Notes under the pieces: generated by a model | Told to the model about the DNA's origin: nothing | Databases searched by the model: none | The model's input: the letters and a program-made list of their open reading frames with translations, nothing else | Translations under genes and position numbers: made by a program | Source: CAZUGO01 sp964619935 | GTDB taxonomy: Bacteria > Planctomycetota > Phycisphaerae > UBA1845 > CAIVHJ01 | Assembly: GCA_964619935.1 (NCBI GenBank) | Contig: CAZUGO010000030.1 | Location: 62,001 to 126,000, forward strand | Direction of reading: 5' to 3' | Length of the DNA stretch: 64,000 bases | Shown: piece by piece, positions 8,678-15,567 of the stretch | Numbering within the stretch: the first letter of the stretch is position 1 | How the letters are laid out: every line of letters starts with the position of its first letter

Positions 8678-8898
8678 GCACCCGGCAATGCGCCAGGAAT
8701 TCGACGTCCGGGCGGGTGCCCAGCCCACCCAACAACCGGAGCGGCGACCCTGCTTCCGGGAGCGGGCGCGTCGGGTGGGAGCGCGTGCAGGGGAGCCGGT
8801 CGAGACGGTTTGTTGTGCTGGGGATTGAAATGGCGCGGTGCCCCGTCGTCGCGGGAGGCGTGATCGAGCTGGAATGTGGGAACGCAGGAAGAATTCAC

Positions 8899-8928
8899 TT
8901 GCTTTCCCCATTCCGCGCCCTATATGAT
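8899..8928 (+). promoter_or_regulatory. Putative sigma-70-type promoter
   Basis: A TTGCTT -35-like hexamer (8899-8904) and TATGAT -10-like hexamer (8923-8928) are 18 bases apart in an otherwise GC-rich context. Predicted transcription start is near 8935. It drives the short leader ending in the strong terminator at 9043-9093. Confidence 0.5.
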
Positions 8929-8934
8929 AGTCAG

Positions 8935-9093
8935 TTGAGCCTTCGTGAATCTCGCGTCGGCTCCATGAGGATGTGATTCGCAGTCTCGGATGACTAAGTA
9001 AATGGCAACCCGGCTAGTGTGCCGGGGGGCTCGTTGAAGAGTAAGCCGACGTGGTTGAACACCTGAGGTGTTTGGCCACGTCGGCTTTTTTTT
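8935..9093 (+). ncRNA. Candidate small RNA or attenuated leader (~159 nt)
   Basis: The stretch between the putative promoter and a very strong intrinsic terminator has no substantial gene. It contains a GC hairpin (cccggc/gccggg near 9010-9026) and one tiny frame (9002-9037, MATRLVCRGAR). The mini membrane protein gene starts 54 bases beyond the terminator, so the unit may be a free sRNA or a leader with regulated read-through. I could not match it to a known riboswitch class. Confidence 0.4.
9043..9093 (+). terminator. Strong Rho-independent terminator
   Basis: The arms aagccgacgtgg (9043-9054) and ccacgtcggctt (9076-9087) pair perfectly, with a second inner stem (aacacc/ggtgtt), and the stem runs into eight T residues (9086-9093). 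Confidence 0.9.
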
Positions 9094-9146
9094 GCTCATG
9101 AGTTTGACGTGCATCCTGTGTCGCTGGCTTTTTGAAGGGGCTTGCC

Positions 9147-9296
9147 ATGATCTGGACGATTGCGCTAATTCTGATCGCGCTGTGGTTGCTGGGTATGGTT
9201 ACTTCCTACACCGTGGGGGGCTTGATCCACATCTTGCTGGTCGTCGCGGTCATCGCGATTGTGGTTCGGCTGGTTCAGGGCCATCGAGTGCTGTGA
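9147..9296 (+). CDS. Mini membrane protein, lmo0937 family (DUF5670)
   Basis: This 49-residue protein (MIWTIALILIALWLLGMVTS...) has two hydrophobic segments (about 1-20 and 27-42) joined by YTVGGLIH, and a short basic tail ending QGHRVL. This is the pattern of the lmo0937-type proteins, which are common near stress-response genes such as csbD. AAGGGG lies 7 bases before the ATG. Role unknown; an inner-membrane envelope-stress function is inferred from genomic company (MpsC, CsbD and other envelope proteins nearby). It may depend on read-through of the terminator 54 bases upstream. Confidence 0.8.
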   Translation: MIWTIALILIALWLLGMVTSYTVGGLIHILLVVAVIAIVVRLVQGHRVL

Positions 9297-9392
9297 CACC
9301 GCTAAGGCGTCCAAGACGGGAGCAGAGCCTTTACTTTTGTTTTCGGTGGCGCAGTACCGTCCCGACCACGAGGGATAAGTGCGGTGGACAGA

Positions 9393-9769
9393 ATGAATTC
9401 GACCCTGTCGATGAAAAAGTCCAATTCGCGCATGGCCCAGCAGATCGCCCAGGCGGCCAGCGCCTTCGAGCAGCAGAGGACGGGCAACGTTCCCACATCG
9501 GTGACCGTGGTCCACGGCACGCTGGTGATCACGCTGCACGGGGCGCGCTCGCCAGCCGAAATGGCCCTGGCCAAGAGCCCGGCAGGTGCCGCTCAGTGCA
9601 GGAGTTTCACCGACAGCTTTTCGGTAATGCTTCTGACTCGCTGCGGCAAGAGATCAAGAGAATCACGGGCGTGGAGGTACGTGAAGCTATTGCGGAAGTC
9701 GAGCCGGCCACCGGCACCGTGGTGGGGGTCTTCACGACCGGCACCTTAGGTTCCCGTCGGATGCGCTGA
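9393..9769 (+). pseudogene. MpsC/DUF2294 family protein, frameshifted
   Basis: The first half reads MAQQIAQAASAFEQQRTGNVPTSV...ITLHGARSPAEMALAKSP in one frame, and the second half, VQEFHRQLFGNASDSLRQEI followed by KRITGVEVREAIAEVEP and TGTVVGVFTT, in another. Joined, they give a full-length (~120 aa) DUF2294/MpsC protein, a family linked to a Na+-translocating membrane-potential system. The shift sits at about 9594-9600 (gctcagtgcagg) and needs one missing base. Start is either ATG 9393 or ATG 9411. With the rest of the sequence intact it could be a recent mutation or an assembly error. Confidence 0.7.
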
Positions 9770-9881
9770 TGGAGTCTCGCAGCAGTGAGGAAGAGCAAAT
9801 CGTTTTTCGAGTCCGTTTAGAGCTGGAACACAATTGGGGTAGCGGTGAATGCCGATCTGCCCGGGAAAAAAGGAAAAAGTC

Positions 9882-11135
9882 ATGTTAGCCAGAGGATTGA
9901 AAATTGTGTCTGTGTTGCTGCTGAGTGCGGCAATGCCGACGTGGGTAGGGTGCAACACATCCGGCGCAAAGAGTCCCCGTGTCACAACGCACGCAGAGCG
10001 CTACGATGCTCAACACACGGGCCTTGTCGGCCCGGCCGGCCGCGACGGTCCCACCGGACTTACTGGTGAACGTGGCGCAACCGGACCAACCGGCGCGCCA
10101 GGGTACGCCGCGGCCGGTCCTCGCGGTGCACAGGGTGATTCCGGTCCCCTGGGTCGGCAGGGACCGACCGGAGCGATCGGGGCCGCAGGCGGAACTGAGC
10201 GCGGACCTGCCGGCGTTCCTGGTCCTGCCGGTCCACAGGGCGCACAGGGCGCCGTCGGACAGACGGGCCGACATGGCGCTAGCGCGGCTGGATACGCCGG
10301 CCCGACCGGCACTACTGGCGTCGCAGGCTCACAAGGCCCAGCCGGACCAACGGGTGTTCGAGGCCCGACGACCGTCGGTCCTTCCGGCCCCGCAGGTCGT
10401 TCCGGCCAGGCAGGCGCACAAGGCACCGCTGGGGAGACGGGCGCACAAGGTGCCACCACGGCTGGTGTCTCTGGGACGACGGGCCCTCCCGGATTGGCAG
10501 GCGGGCAAGGCCCAGCCGGACCGACCGGTCCCCAAGGCCCAGCGGGCATCGTGGAGCGCTGGATGTCGTACCGGGAGTTCTGGTTTGACTACGATCACGC
10601 TGACATTCGCGCGGACGACGGCGGCAAAGTGTTGGAGATCGCGGCCTACCTGAAGCAGAATCCGTCCCTCATCATTGGCGTTGACGGCTCCCTGGATCCG
10701 ACCGGTAGCGACGCGCGCGACCACAATCTGAACGACCGCCGTATCAACGCAGTTTGTGACGCGATGGTCCGGGCGGGATTATCGCGCGACAAGATTAAGA
10801 CTGGCGCTTTCGGCGACATGACGTCCAGGCGCGACCGGCGGGTAGAGGTGCTGCTCCTCAGCAACGACATCTGGCTCAGCGGCGCAGCGCCGCACTACGG
10901 CAAAGTCGTCAGCCTCACCGGCAACAAGCTGGTGATGACCGACACGCTAGGCAAGAACGAACACACCTGCACACTGGATGGCAACGCCGAACTCATCCTG
11001 GACGGCAAGGTCTGCAAGGCTGCGGACCTGAAACCCGGAATGAGCATCCGAGTGACCACGAATCAGAATGATCAGCACTCGGCGGAGCGGATCGATGCGC
11101 TCGATCAGAACTGGGACTTCGAGAAGATTGGCTAA
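9882..11135 (+). CDS. Collagen-like lipoprotein with OmpA-type peptidoglycan-binding domain
   Basis: The ATG at 9882 follows AAGGA and is preferred to 9849. The 417-residue protein starts with a lipoprotein signal (LLLSAAMPTWVGC; lipidated Cys about residue 24). Residues ~50-225 are Gly-X-Y triplets rich in GPTG, GPAG and GATG, i.e. a collagen-like rod with a few interruptions. Next is an OmpA-like domain (~230-340): YREFWFDYDHADIRADDGG, IGVDGSLDPTGSDARDHNLN, DRRINAVCDAMVRAGLS and RRDRRVEVLL. Last is a ~70-residue strand-rich domain (YGKVVSLTGNKLVMTDTLG...ADLKPGMSIRVTT) resembling small OB/DUF5666-like folds. A likely role is an outer-membrane-anchored spacer or tether to peptidoglycan; that is inference. 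The stop is followed by a hairpin. Confidence 0.85.
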   Translation: MLARGLKIVSVLLLSAAMPTWVGCNTSGAKSPRVTTHAERYDAQHTGLVGPAGRDGPTGLTGERGATGPTGAPGYAAAGPRGAQGDSGPLGRQGPTGAIGAAGGTERGPAGVPGPAGPQGAQGAVGQTGRHGASAAGYAGPTGTTGVAGSQGPAGPTGVRGPTTVGPSGPAGRSGQAGAQGTAGETGAQGATTAGVSGTTGPPGLAGGQGPAGPTGPQGPAGIVERWMSYREFWFDYDHADIRADDGGKVLEIAAYLKQNPSLIIGVDGSLDPTGSDARDHNLNDRRINAVCDAMVRAGLSRDKIKTGAFGDMTSRRDRRVEVLLLSNDIWLSGAAPHYGKVVSLTGNKLVMTDTLGKNEHTCTLDGNAELILDGKVCKAADLKPGMSIRVTTNQNDQHSAERIDALDQNWDFEKIG

Positions 11136-11151
11136 CAATTGGGTGGAGTTG

Positions 11152-11177
11152 CCCGGCTGCCGCCAGAGGCAGCCGGG
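11152..11177 (+). terminator. Hairpin after the collagen-like lipoprotein gene
   Basis: A 10 bp perfect stem (cccggctgcc / ggcagccggg, 6-base loop) lies 16 bases after the stop, nested in a weaker outer pairing. There is only a weak attttacc tract after it. Confidence 0.5.
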
Positions 11178-11262
11178 TTGCCCGCCCACATTTTACCGCT
11201 TGGCACCAAAGCGGCATCGATGCAGCGAATCGGGCGCCGCGGCAACACAGGAGGAGAAACGC

Positions 11263-12771
11263 ATGGACATACGTCGAATTCCCATGTGGTGGATCGTCAC
11301 GGCAGCCGTGATCTTGTGCACGAGTCCTGTCCCGAACCCGGCTACTGCTCTGCAGCCAAGCCCACCGGATGTGGAGCAAGGGGTGCGAGTGCTCACCCGT
11401 GGGCCGGTCCATGAAGCATTTGCCGAAACCGTGACGTTCGATCCGGAGCCGGGCATCAGCGTGGCGAGATCGCTGCCGGATCCCATCGAGGAATTGCCGC
11501 CTGACCAGCGGCCCGACGGAGAGAATATCACGTGGATTCCCGGCTACTGGGCCTGGGACGACGAGCGCGATGATTTCCTGTGGGTGAGTGGCGTCTGGCG
11601 CGCCCTGCCGCCGGGTCGCCAATGGGTGCCCGGCTATTGGGGCAGATCAGGCCAAATTTCTCGCTGGACATCCGGGTACTGGGCCGATGCCGAGGTGAGC
11701 GAGATCGAATACCTGCCCGAGCCTCCAGGAACGGTCGAAGTCGGCCCCAACATCGCTCCGCCTTCGGCAGACTACGATTGGACACCAGGGTCCTGGGTGT
11801 GGCATCAGGGCCGCTACGTCTGGCGCCCCGGTTGCTGGGTGGCGGTGCAGCCGGATTGGGATTGGGTCCCCGCCCATTACGTCTGTGCGCCTTATGGCTA
11901 CGTCTTCGTCGATGGCTACTGGGATTACTCTGTCGCACGTCGAGGTGTTCTGTTCGCGCCGGTCTATTTCGAACCCGTCGTATACGCTCGTCCAGATTTC
12001 TCCTACTCGCCTTCGACTGTGATCAGCCTGACCGTTCTCAGCGACCATCTCTTCGTGCGCCCTCAGTACCACCACTACTACTTCGGCGACTATTACGACG
12101 CAGGTTACCACGACTCAGGGTTCTACCCGTCGTTTTCGTATCATTCCAGTCGCTTCGGCTACGACCCGATTTATGCTCATCGACGCTGGGAGCATCGGCA
12201 CAACGTTGAGTGGGAACACCAAGTTGTTGCGGATTTCAAGCAACGCCGCGAACACGTGGACTACCGACCTCCTCGCACCCTGGCGCTGCAGGTAGACATC
12301 AACATGAGGAAGGCAGATGCAGGACCGAAGCGACTCGTGGTCGCCCGGTCACTGGACCAGGAAGTCAGGCGCCAGGAGGGCTCGATACGCTTCAAGCCTG
12401 TGGAGCAGGAAGAGAGACAACGGCTCGGGCAGCGCGGGCGAGAGGTCCGGCGATTCCGCGAGGAGCGGCAGAGGGTAGAGAATGAGACGGCGGATTTGCC
12501 GGTCGCCGAAAAACCTTCGAGGGAATCCAGGCCGGTGAGAGTGAGACTTGGCAAGTCTCCGATTGCGTCGAAGCCGGTCGACCAGCTCGGCAAGGACCGA
12601 ACTCCACCGAAGCGACCGCAGGCCCCTGCGCCAGATCCCAAGGTGATGCCCAAGCCGAGAAAGGCCCGCGCCAAGCCCGATGTGCCCCGGGCGGAGCGGA
12701 GGGACGCTTCCAAGCGCGAACTGAGGGAGAACTCGAAAGGTGAATCGAAGAAGAAACCCGAGGACGACTAG
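11263..12771 (+). CDS. Secreted W-x-P-G-Y-W repeat protein (YXWGXW type)
   Basis: AGGAGGAG precedes the ATG at 11263. The 502-residue protein has a signal peptide (about 1-30, ending ATA). At about 88-140 and 165-215 there are two clusters of Trp repeats (TWIPGYWAWDD, WVSGVWRALPPG, QWVPGYWG, DWTPGSWVWHQG, VWRPGCW, FVDGYW). This is the WXXGXW/YXWGXW repeat signature of envelope proteins of unknown function. A Tyr/His-rich central part (YHHYYFGDYYDAGYHDS) follows. The last ~130 residues are strongly basic and Arg/Lys/Pro-rich (KPRKARAKPD, RELRENSKGESKKKPEDD), so probably disordered. Role is unknown; extracellular or periplasmic location is inferred. Confidence 0.75.
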   Translation: MDIRRIPMWWIVTAAVILCTSPVPNPATALQPSPPDVEQGVRVLTRGPVHEAFAETVTFDPEPGISVARSLPDPIEELPPDQRPDGENITWIPGYWAWDDERDDFLWVSGVWRALPPGRQWVPGYWGRSGQISRWTSGYWADAEVSEIEYLPEPPGTVEVGPNIAPPSADYDWTPGSWVWHQGRYVWRPGCWVAVQPDWDWVPAHYVCAPYGYVFVDGYWDYSVARRGVLFAPVYFEPVVYARPDFSYSPSTVISLTVLSDHLFVRPQYHHYYFGDYYDAGYHDSGFYPSFSYHSSRFGYDPIYAHRRWEHRHNVEWEHQVVADFKQRREHVDYRPPRTLALQVDINMRKADAGPKRLVVARSLDQEVRRQEGSIRFKPVEQEERQRLGQRGREVRRFREERQRVENETADLPVAEKPSRESRPVRVRLGKSPIASKPVDQLGKDRTPPKRPQAPAPDPKVMPKPRKARAKPDVPRAERRDASKRELRENSKGESKKKPEDD

Positions 12772-12820
12772 GGTTCCATTCCCAAGAAAGGAACACCCCA
12801 CAGCAGAAGCTGCGGATACC

Positions 12821-12847
12821 ATCCAAGCGGCGGGCTTGGATTGGTTT
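12821..12847 (+). terminator. Intrinsic terminator
   Basis: A stem atccaagc/gcttggat with a 5-base loop is followed by tggtttt, 50 bases past the stop of the YXWGXW gene. Confidence 0.55.
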
Positions 12848-12853
12848 TGCTGA

Positions 12854-13003
12854 TTGTGCATCCTGCTGCTCATCGGCATCAAGTGGCGTGTGCCGGCTGC
12901 CGGCTACGTTCCGGGAATGGGCGTGGTGGCCGGTCTCGCGCTCACCTTCACGCTCGGTCTGTTGGTCAACACCTGGGGCGTGCGCGCAATCCATCTTAGA
13001 TAA
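12854..13003 (+). pseudogene. Fragment of a DUF502-like membrane protein
   Basis: The frame ending at 13003 encodes LLLIGIKWRVPAAGYVPGMG followed by VVAGLALTFTLGLLVN and TWGVRAI, close in pattern to the second hydrophobic segment of DUF502 proteins (PGLG then a long leucine-rich helix). Neither the N-terminal half nor the C-terminal part is present, and an in-frame TGA sits immediately upstream. It overlaps the convergent gene at 12996-13406 by 8 bases. Confidence 0.4.
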
Positions 13004-13406
13004 CTTGAAGCGGCATCCGCCCGCGACGATTCCGAAGCCAGTTGATCGGGCGAAGAATGGACCTGCGGGCGACGAGCCATTTCTCGAACCTGTACTTGCC
13101 GGGGAAATCCACCAGGAAAAAACCGACGAGCAGCGTTAACAGGCCCTGCCCCGGAAGAAGGAGCATGGCGAGGCCAGCCAGCATGAGGGCTCCGCCCAAG
13201 AGGTTCTTGCTTACCAGCATGGCGAGTCGCACGAAGGGGTGCTGATTCGCCCAGAGGTTGGGTGGGCGCGTGCGATGCGTGAAGTAATCGAGCGGGATCC
13301 GAACCACCAGCGCAGGAATGATCCAGAGGCTGCCGAAGCACACGGCGACGGACGCCGCGCCCGCGGTCCATACCAGGCCTTGATGGTCTTCAATCCATTC
13401 GAACAT
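12996..13406 (-). CDS. PGPGW-type small membrane protein
   Basis: The protein from ATG 13406 (136 residues, MFEWIEDHQGLVWT...) has a first hydrophobic segment (VAVCFGSLWIIPALVVRIPL), then the block LAMLLLPGQGLLTLLVGFF with the PGxG turn between two hydrophobic runs. The basic C-terminus is YRFEKWLVARRSILRPINWL. It matches the putative transmembrane PGPGW family. A longer in-frame extension to 13631 lacks a family-like sequence. No clear ribosome binding site is seen at either start. Function unknown; probably an inner-membrane protein of the envelope/stress neighbourhood. Confidence 0.65.
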   Translation of the reverse strand: MFEWIEDHQGLVWTAGAASVAVCFGSLWIIPALVVRIPLDYFTHRTRPPNLWANQHPFVRLAMLVSKNLLGGALMLAGLAMLLLPGQGLLTLLVGFFLVDFPGKYRFEKWLVARRSILRPINWLRNRRGRMPLQVI

Positions 13407-14148
13407 GGGATGCAGCGAAACAGCTCCAGCCGCGATCGTCAGAAAACTGGGCTGGCGATTCCACGGGTCACCCATGCGCCGGTCCAACACTTCTTCATCA
13501 GGCAGTGCTTCCCCCGCGGCCCGGCGCATTCTCAACCGCCATGACCAGCTCGCGGCGGACGACCGACCGGCTGGGGGTTTGTTCGTAGACCGCCAGAAGG
13601 TCCAACCGGGCGACCACCGAGGAGGCTTCATCCCCGCTTGGTGTGCCGCGTGTCACCGATGACAAAACCGGCCAGGAATGATACTCACTTCATATCCGAT
13701 CTTTCTTCTACTTCGCAAGTCTCTTCGGCCTGGTTTTTCGCCTTCCCCGCTGATGCCCTTGGCGGCTCGGTCCTTCAATCTGTAGCGCTTGCCGGTGACT
13801 TCGGCGTGATGCAGGAAGTGATCCAGGAACGAGCGACGCTTCCCCTACGAGCCGCTGATCACCCGCGGTTCGTGACGCTCTGCACTATCTCTGGCGCGCG
13901 ACATGGCATTGCGATGAACGCCCTGTCATCTAGGTTTCACTAACCGTTCACAAGTTTGTGCTAAGGGCTCTCGCAAGAATAAGTTGAACGATCATTCGGA
14001 GAAGACGGCGTAGAACACTGGCTACAATGGCAAATCCCGAGACCAATCGTTTAACTTGTTACGGCACGAGCCCTAACATTCTGATGGAAACCCCGGCTGC
14101 CAGGTTGCAGACCGTTGGATCACCAGGACTTCGAAGGAGCGATTCGTA
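13407..14148. other. Gene-poor region with an IS remnant
   Basis: Apart from the IstB-like fragment at 13653-13838 I see no supported gene. The open frames here (for example 13638-13943 plus) are antisense shadows of that fragment or lack start signals. The stretch 13940-14060 is AT-richer than its surroundings. Confidence 0.5.
13653..13838 (-). pseudogene. C-terminal remnant of an IS21-type IstB ATPase
   Basis: Reading on the minus strand, RRSFLDHFLHHAEVTGKRYR followed by LKDRAAK resembles the C-terminal end of IstB helper ATPases (typical pattern LxDRLxHHAxx...GxSYRLKxxxx). The frame is closed upstream by an in-frame TAG and the Walker motifs are absent, so this is only a scar of an IS21-family insertion. 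Confidence 0.45.
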
Positions 14149-14349
14149 ATGAACTGGGAACAGATTAGGGGCGATTGGATGCGGATGAGGGGACGAGTCA
14201 AGCAACGCTGGGCGAAACTCACGGAGGATGATCTCGTGCTCCTGGAAGGACAGCGAGAGGAACTGTCCGGCATCACCCACAAGCGTTACGGCCTTGCTAA
14301 AGAGGAAGCGGAGCTGCAGATCGAGGAGTTTTTCAAGAGCTGCCGTTAG
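14149..14349 (+). CDS. CsbD-like stress protein
   Basis: The 66-residue protein (MNWEQIRGDWMRMRGRVKQRW...) has the CsbD family start, with the pattern W-x-Q-x-[KR]-G-x-W and G-x-[VA]-K-x-x-W, then LTEDDL and a C-terminal GITHKRYGLAKEEAELQIEEF. Members are small, hydrophilic, intrinsically flexible proteins induced in general stress responses. AAGGAG lies 10 bases before the ATG. It sits with the mini membrane protein and MpsC-like gene, as in many bacterial stress clusters. Confidence 0.85.
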   Translation: MNWEQIRGDWMRMRGRVKQRWAKLTEDDLVLLEGQREELSGITHKRYGLAKEEAELQIEEFFKSCR

Positions 14350-14418
14350 CGCCCGGCTGCCGCTCCGCGAGGAGCGATGCGGTCAAGAGGGCGCCAGGGC
14401 AACGAAGGAGGACCTCTT

Positions 14419-14709
14419 ATGTGCGCTGAACCGTTTCAAGACGACGACAGGCAGGTAACAAGTGGGAGTGAACTGCGCTGCACTTTTTGCGAGGACGAAA
14501 CCGGCCCACACGACCGCAGAACATTCATCTTCGGGCAGGGCGTGGGCACGGACATGGGCGTGTGCTGCGGTGAATGTGCCCACCGCATGGGCGTCGCTGG
14601 CACGGTCGACGTCCGTCCGTTCTGCCTGCTTCCCATACTGAGTAATCCCCAAATGCCCCCGGGCGAGGAGGAATTTGTCGTGTGTGACCATTGCATCGGG
14701 CACAGCTGA
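14419..14709 (+). CDS. Small Cys-rich protein with ClpX-like C4 zinc finger
   Basis: The ATG at 14419 is preceded by AAGGAGG at about 8 bases. The 96-residue protein has C21-x2-C24 (CTFCEDETG) and C50-x2-C53 (CCGECAHRMG) around a GQGVGTDMGV loop, the layout of the C4 zinc-binding domain at the N-terminus of ClpX, here without the ATPase. A last pair C89-x2-C92 (VVCDHC) is close to the end. Just beyond, in another frame, the DNA encodes a metallothionein-like CCQACAQGNTCTC tail, so the original protein may have been longer. Function unknown; zinc binding is inferred. Confidence 0.6.
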   Translation: MCAEPFQDDDRQVTSGSELRCTFCEDETGPHDRRTFIFGQGVGTDMGVCCGECAHRMGVAGTVDVRPFCLLPILSNPQMPPGEEEFVVCDHCIGHS

Positions 14710-14797
14710 TGGTTACTACGGCGTCTATTGCTGCCAGGCCTGCGCCCAGGGGAACACATGCACCTGCAAGAGCGCCGCGCAAGAGGCGAGGGAATGA
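14675..14797 (+). pseudogene. Out-of-frame metallothionein-like Cys-rich tail
   Basis: In the frame that closes with TGA at 14795-14797 the DNA reads GTADGYYGVYCCQACAQGNT followed by CTCKS. This resembles the NGLYYCSEACADGH...C.C half of bacterial metallothioneins. The upstream CxxC half (VVCDHCIG) lies in the frame of the preceding gene, so a shift near 14700 would join them into one Cys-rich unit. It may be a frameshifted 3' end of that gene or a separate tiny gene (start GTG 14684). Confidence 0.35.
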
Positions 14798-14873
14798 ACT
14801 CGGGTCGCAGAGATCTGGTCGATGGGGTGGGGCGTCTCGTGCGCTCCACCGAAACGGGTACCGAACGCAAGCA

Positions 14874-15131
14874 CTAGATAGAGGCTCGCATAAGGGAAAC
14901 TGGGGAATCATCACCGAACCTCCTCCATTGTGCCATCCCGACGTGCACGGTGGCTATCTCGTTTTCGTTGATGATCACCTGCACCGCGCCATCGTACAAG
15001 ACCTCAGCTCCTTGAGGTGTTGAGCTGATATGAAGAGTCTGGTCTCTGCCGTGTATGATCGTTCCGCAGCCTCCCAGGCACACTACGAGTATGCCTGTGC
15101 AGACAGCTTCAACGTAATTGCATCTGTGCAT
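14874..15131 (-). pseudogene. Truncated PEGA-like lipoprotein
   Basis: The first ~60 residues look real: a lipoprotein signal with lipobox VVCLGGC (C22) followed by GTIIHGRDQTLHISSTPQGA and EVLYDG, the start typical of small PEGA-like surface lipoproteins. After VIINENEIATVHVG the frame continues as MAQWRRFGDD, which is a translation of the non-coding leader (the ribosome-binding-site part) of the dispersed repeat at 2823-3013. The body of the gene has therefore been replaced by repeat DNA. Confidence 0.5.
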
Positions 15132-15219
15132 GCCTGGTCTCCTGGCAATCCAAACAACTTGACTTCAGAACCGACCACCGGTGGCTTGGAGAGCTGCATA
15201 GCAAGCGAAAAAGGTGTAT

Positions 15220-15310
15220 CGGAGAGGGCGGGATTCGAACCCGCGGTACGAGTTTGACCCCGTACGACGGTTTAGCAAACCGTTGCCTTCAGCCGCTCGG
15301 CCACCTCTCC
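15220..15310 (-). tRNA. tRNA-Ser (GCU anticodon)
   Basis: On the minus strand the sequence has acceptor arms GGAGAGG/CCTCTCC, a D-arm (GTGGCCGAGCGGCTGAAGGC), an anticodon stem-loop GGTTTGCTAAACC with anticodon GCT, a long variable arm (CGTACGGGGTCAAACTCGTACC) and a T-arm with GGTTCGAATCC. The long variable arm is diagnostic of a class II tRNA, and with GCU reads AGC/AGU serine codons. CCA is not encoded (discriminator G then ATAC). A ctttttc tract about 10 bases downstream may terminate the transcript. Confidence 0.95.
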
Positions 15311-15346
15311 ACCAAGGTTCGCCGCTGGCTCCCGGCGAACCTTGGT
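15311..15346. repeat. Perfect 14 bp inverted repeat abutting the 5' end of tRNA-Ser
   Basis: accaaggttcgccg (15311-15324) and cggcgaaccttggt (15333-15346) pair fully around an 8-base loop. The repeat begins at the base next to the mature tRNA 5' end. It could be a terminator-like structure of an upstream unit or a processing signal in the precursor; no T-run is present. Confidence 0.6.
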
Positions 15347-15567
15347 ACCCTAACCCCCGACCGGCCACAACGTCAAGAGGCAGGCCGATGACGCGATGAC
15401 GCCGGCTCGGTTGCCAACGGGGACCAATCCACCTCCCGCACAGGCACTGGCTGCTCGACCGTGCGTGCACGGGTCCTCGCACCGCCTGGTGCCCCGGCTG
15501 ATCGCGGAAGGACCGTTTTTCTTAGGGGACGGCCGGAAGCGCCGCTTTTTGATACAGTGCACCCATC

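Larger units (their letters stand above)
8310..8717. repeat. Dispersed ~190 bp repeat, copy B, split by an insertion
   Basis: It carries the first ~20 codons (minus strand, MILGTIRRFVATGQ...), leader and upstream region of the 12-residue-repeat gene, joined head-on to YD-repeat DNA. The gene fragment has no downstream body. The segment is interrupted at 8464-8677 by a MITE-like element and resumes at 8687 with aatgcgccaggaattcgacg, as in copy A. Confidence 0.85.

Noticed and set aside
9000..9093. Possible cyclic-di-GMP (GEMM) riboswitch, because the reverse strand reads agccgggttgccat
   Set aside because: The conserved GACGCAAAGCC core and the tetraloop-receptor arrangement are missing on both strands; only a short chance match remains.
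10010..10549. Pro-rich 179-codon minus-strand frame opposite the collagen-like gene
   Set aside because: It is the antisense translation of Gly-X-Y codons; a Pro-rich shadow is expected there.
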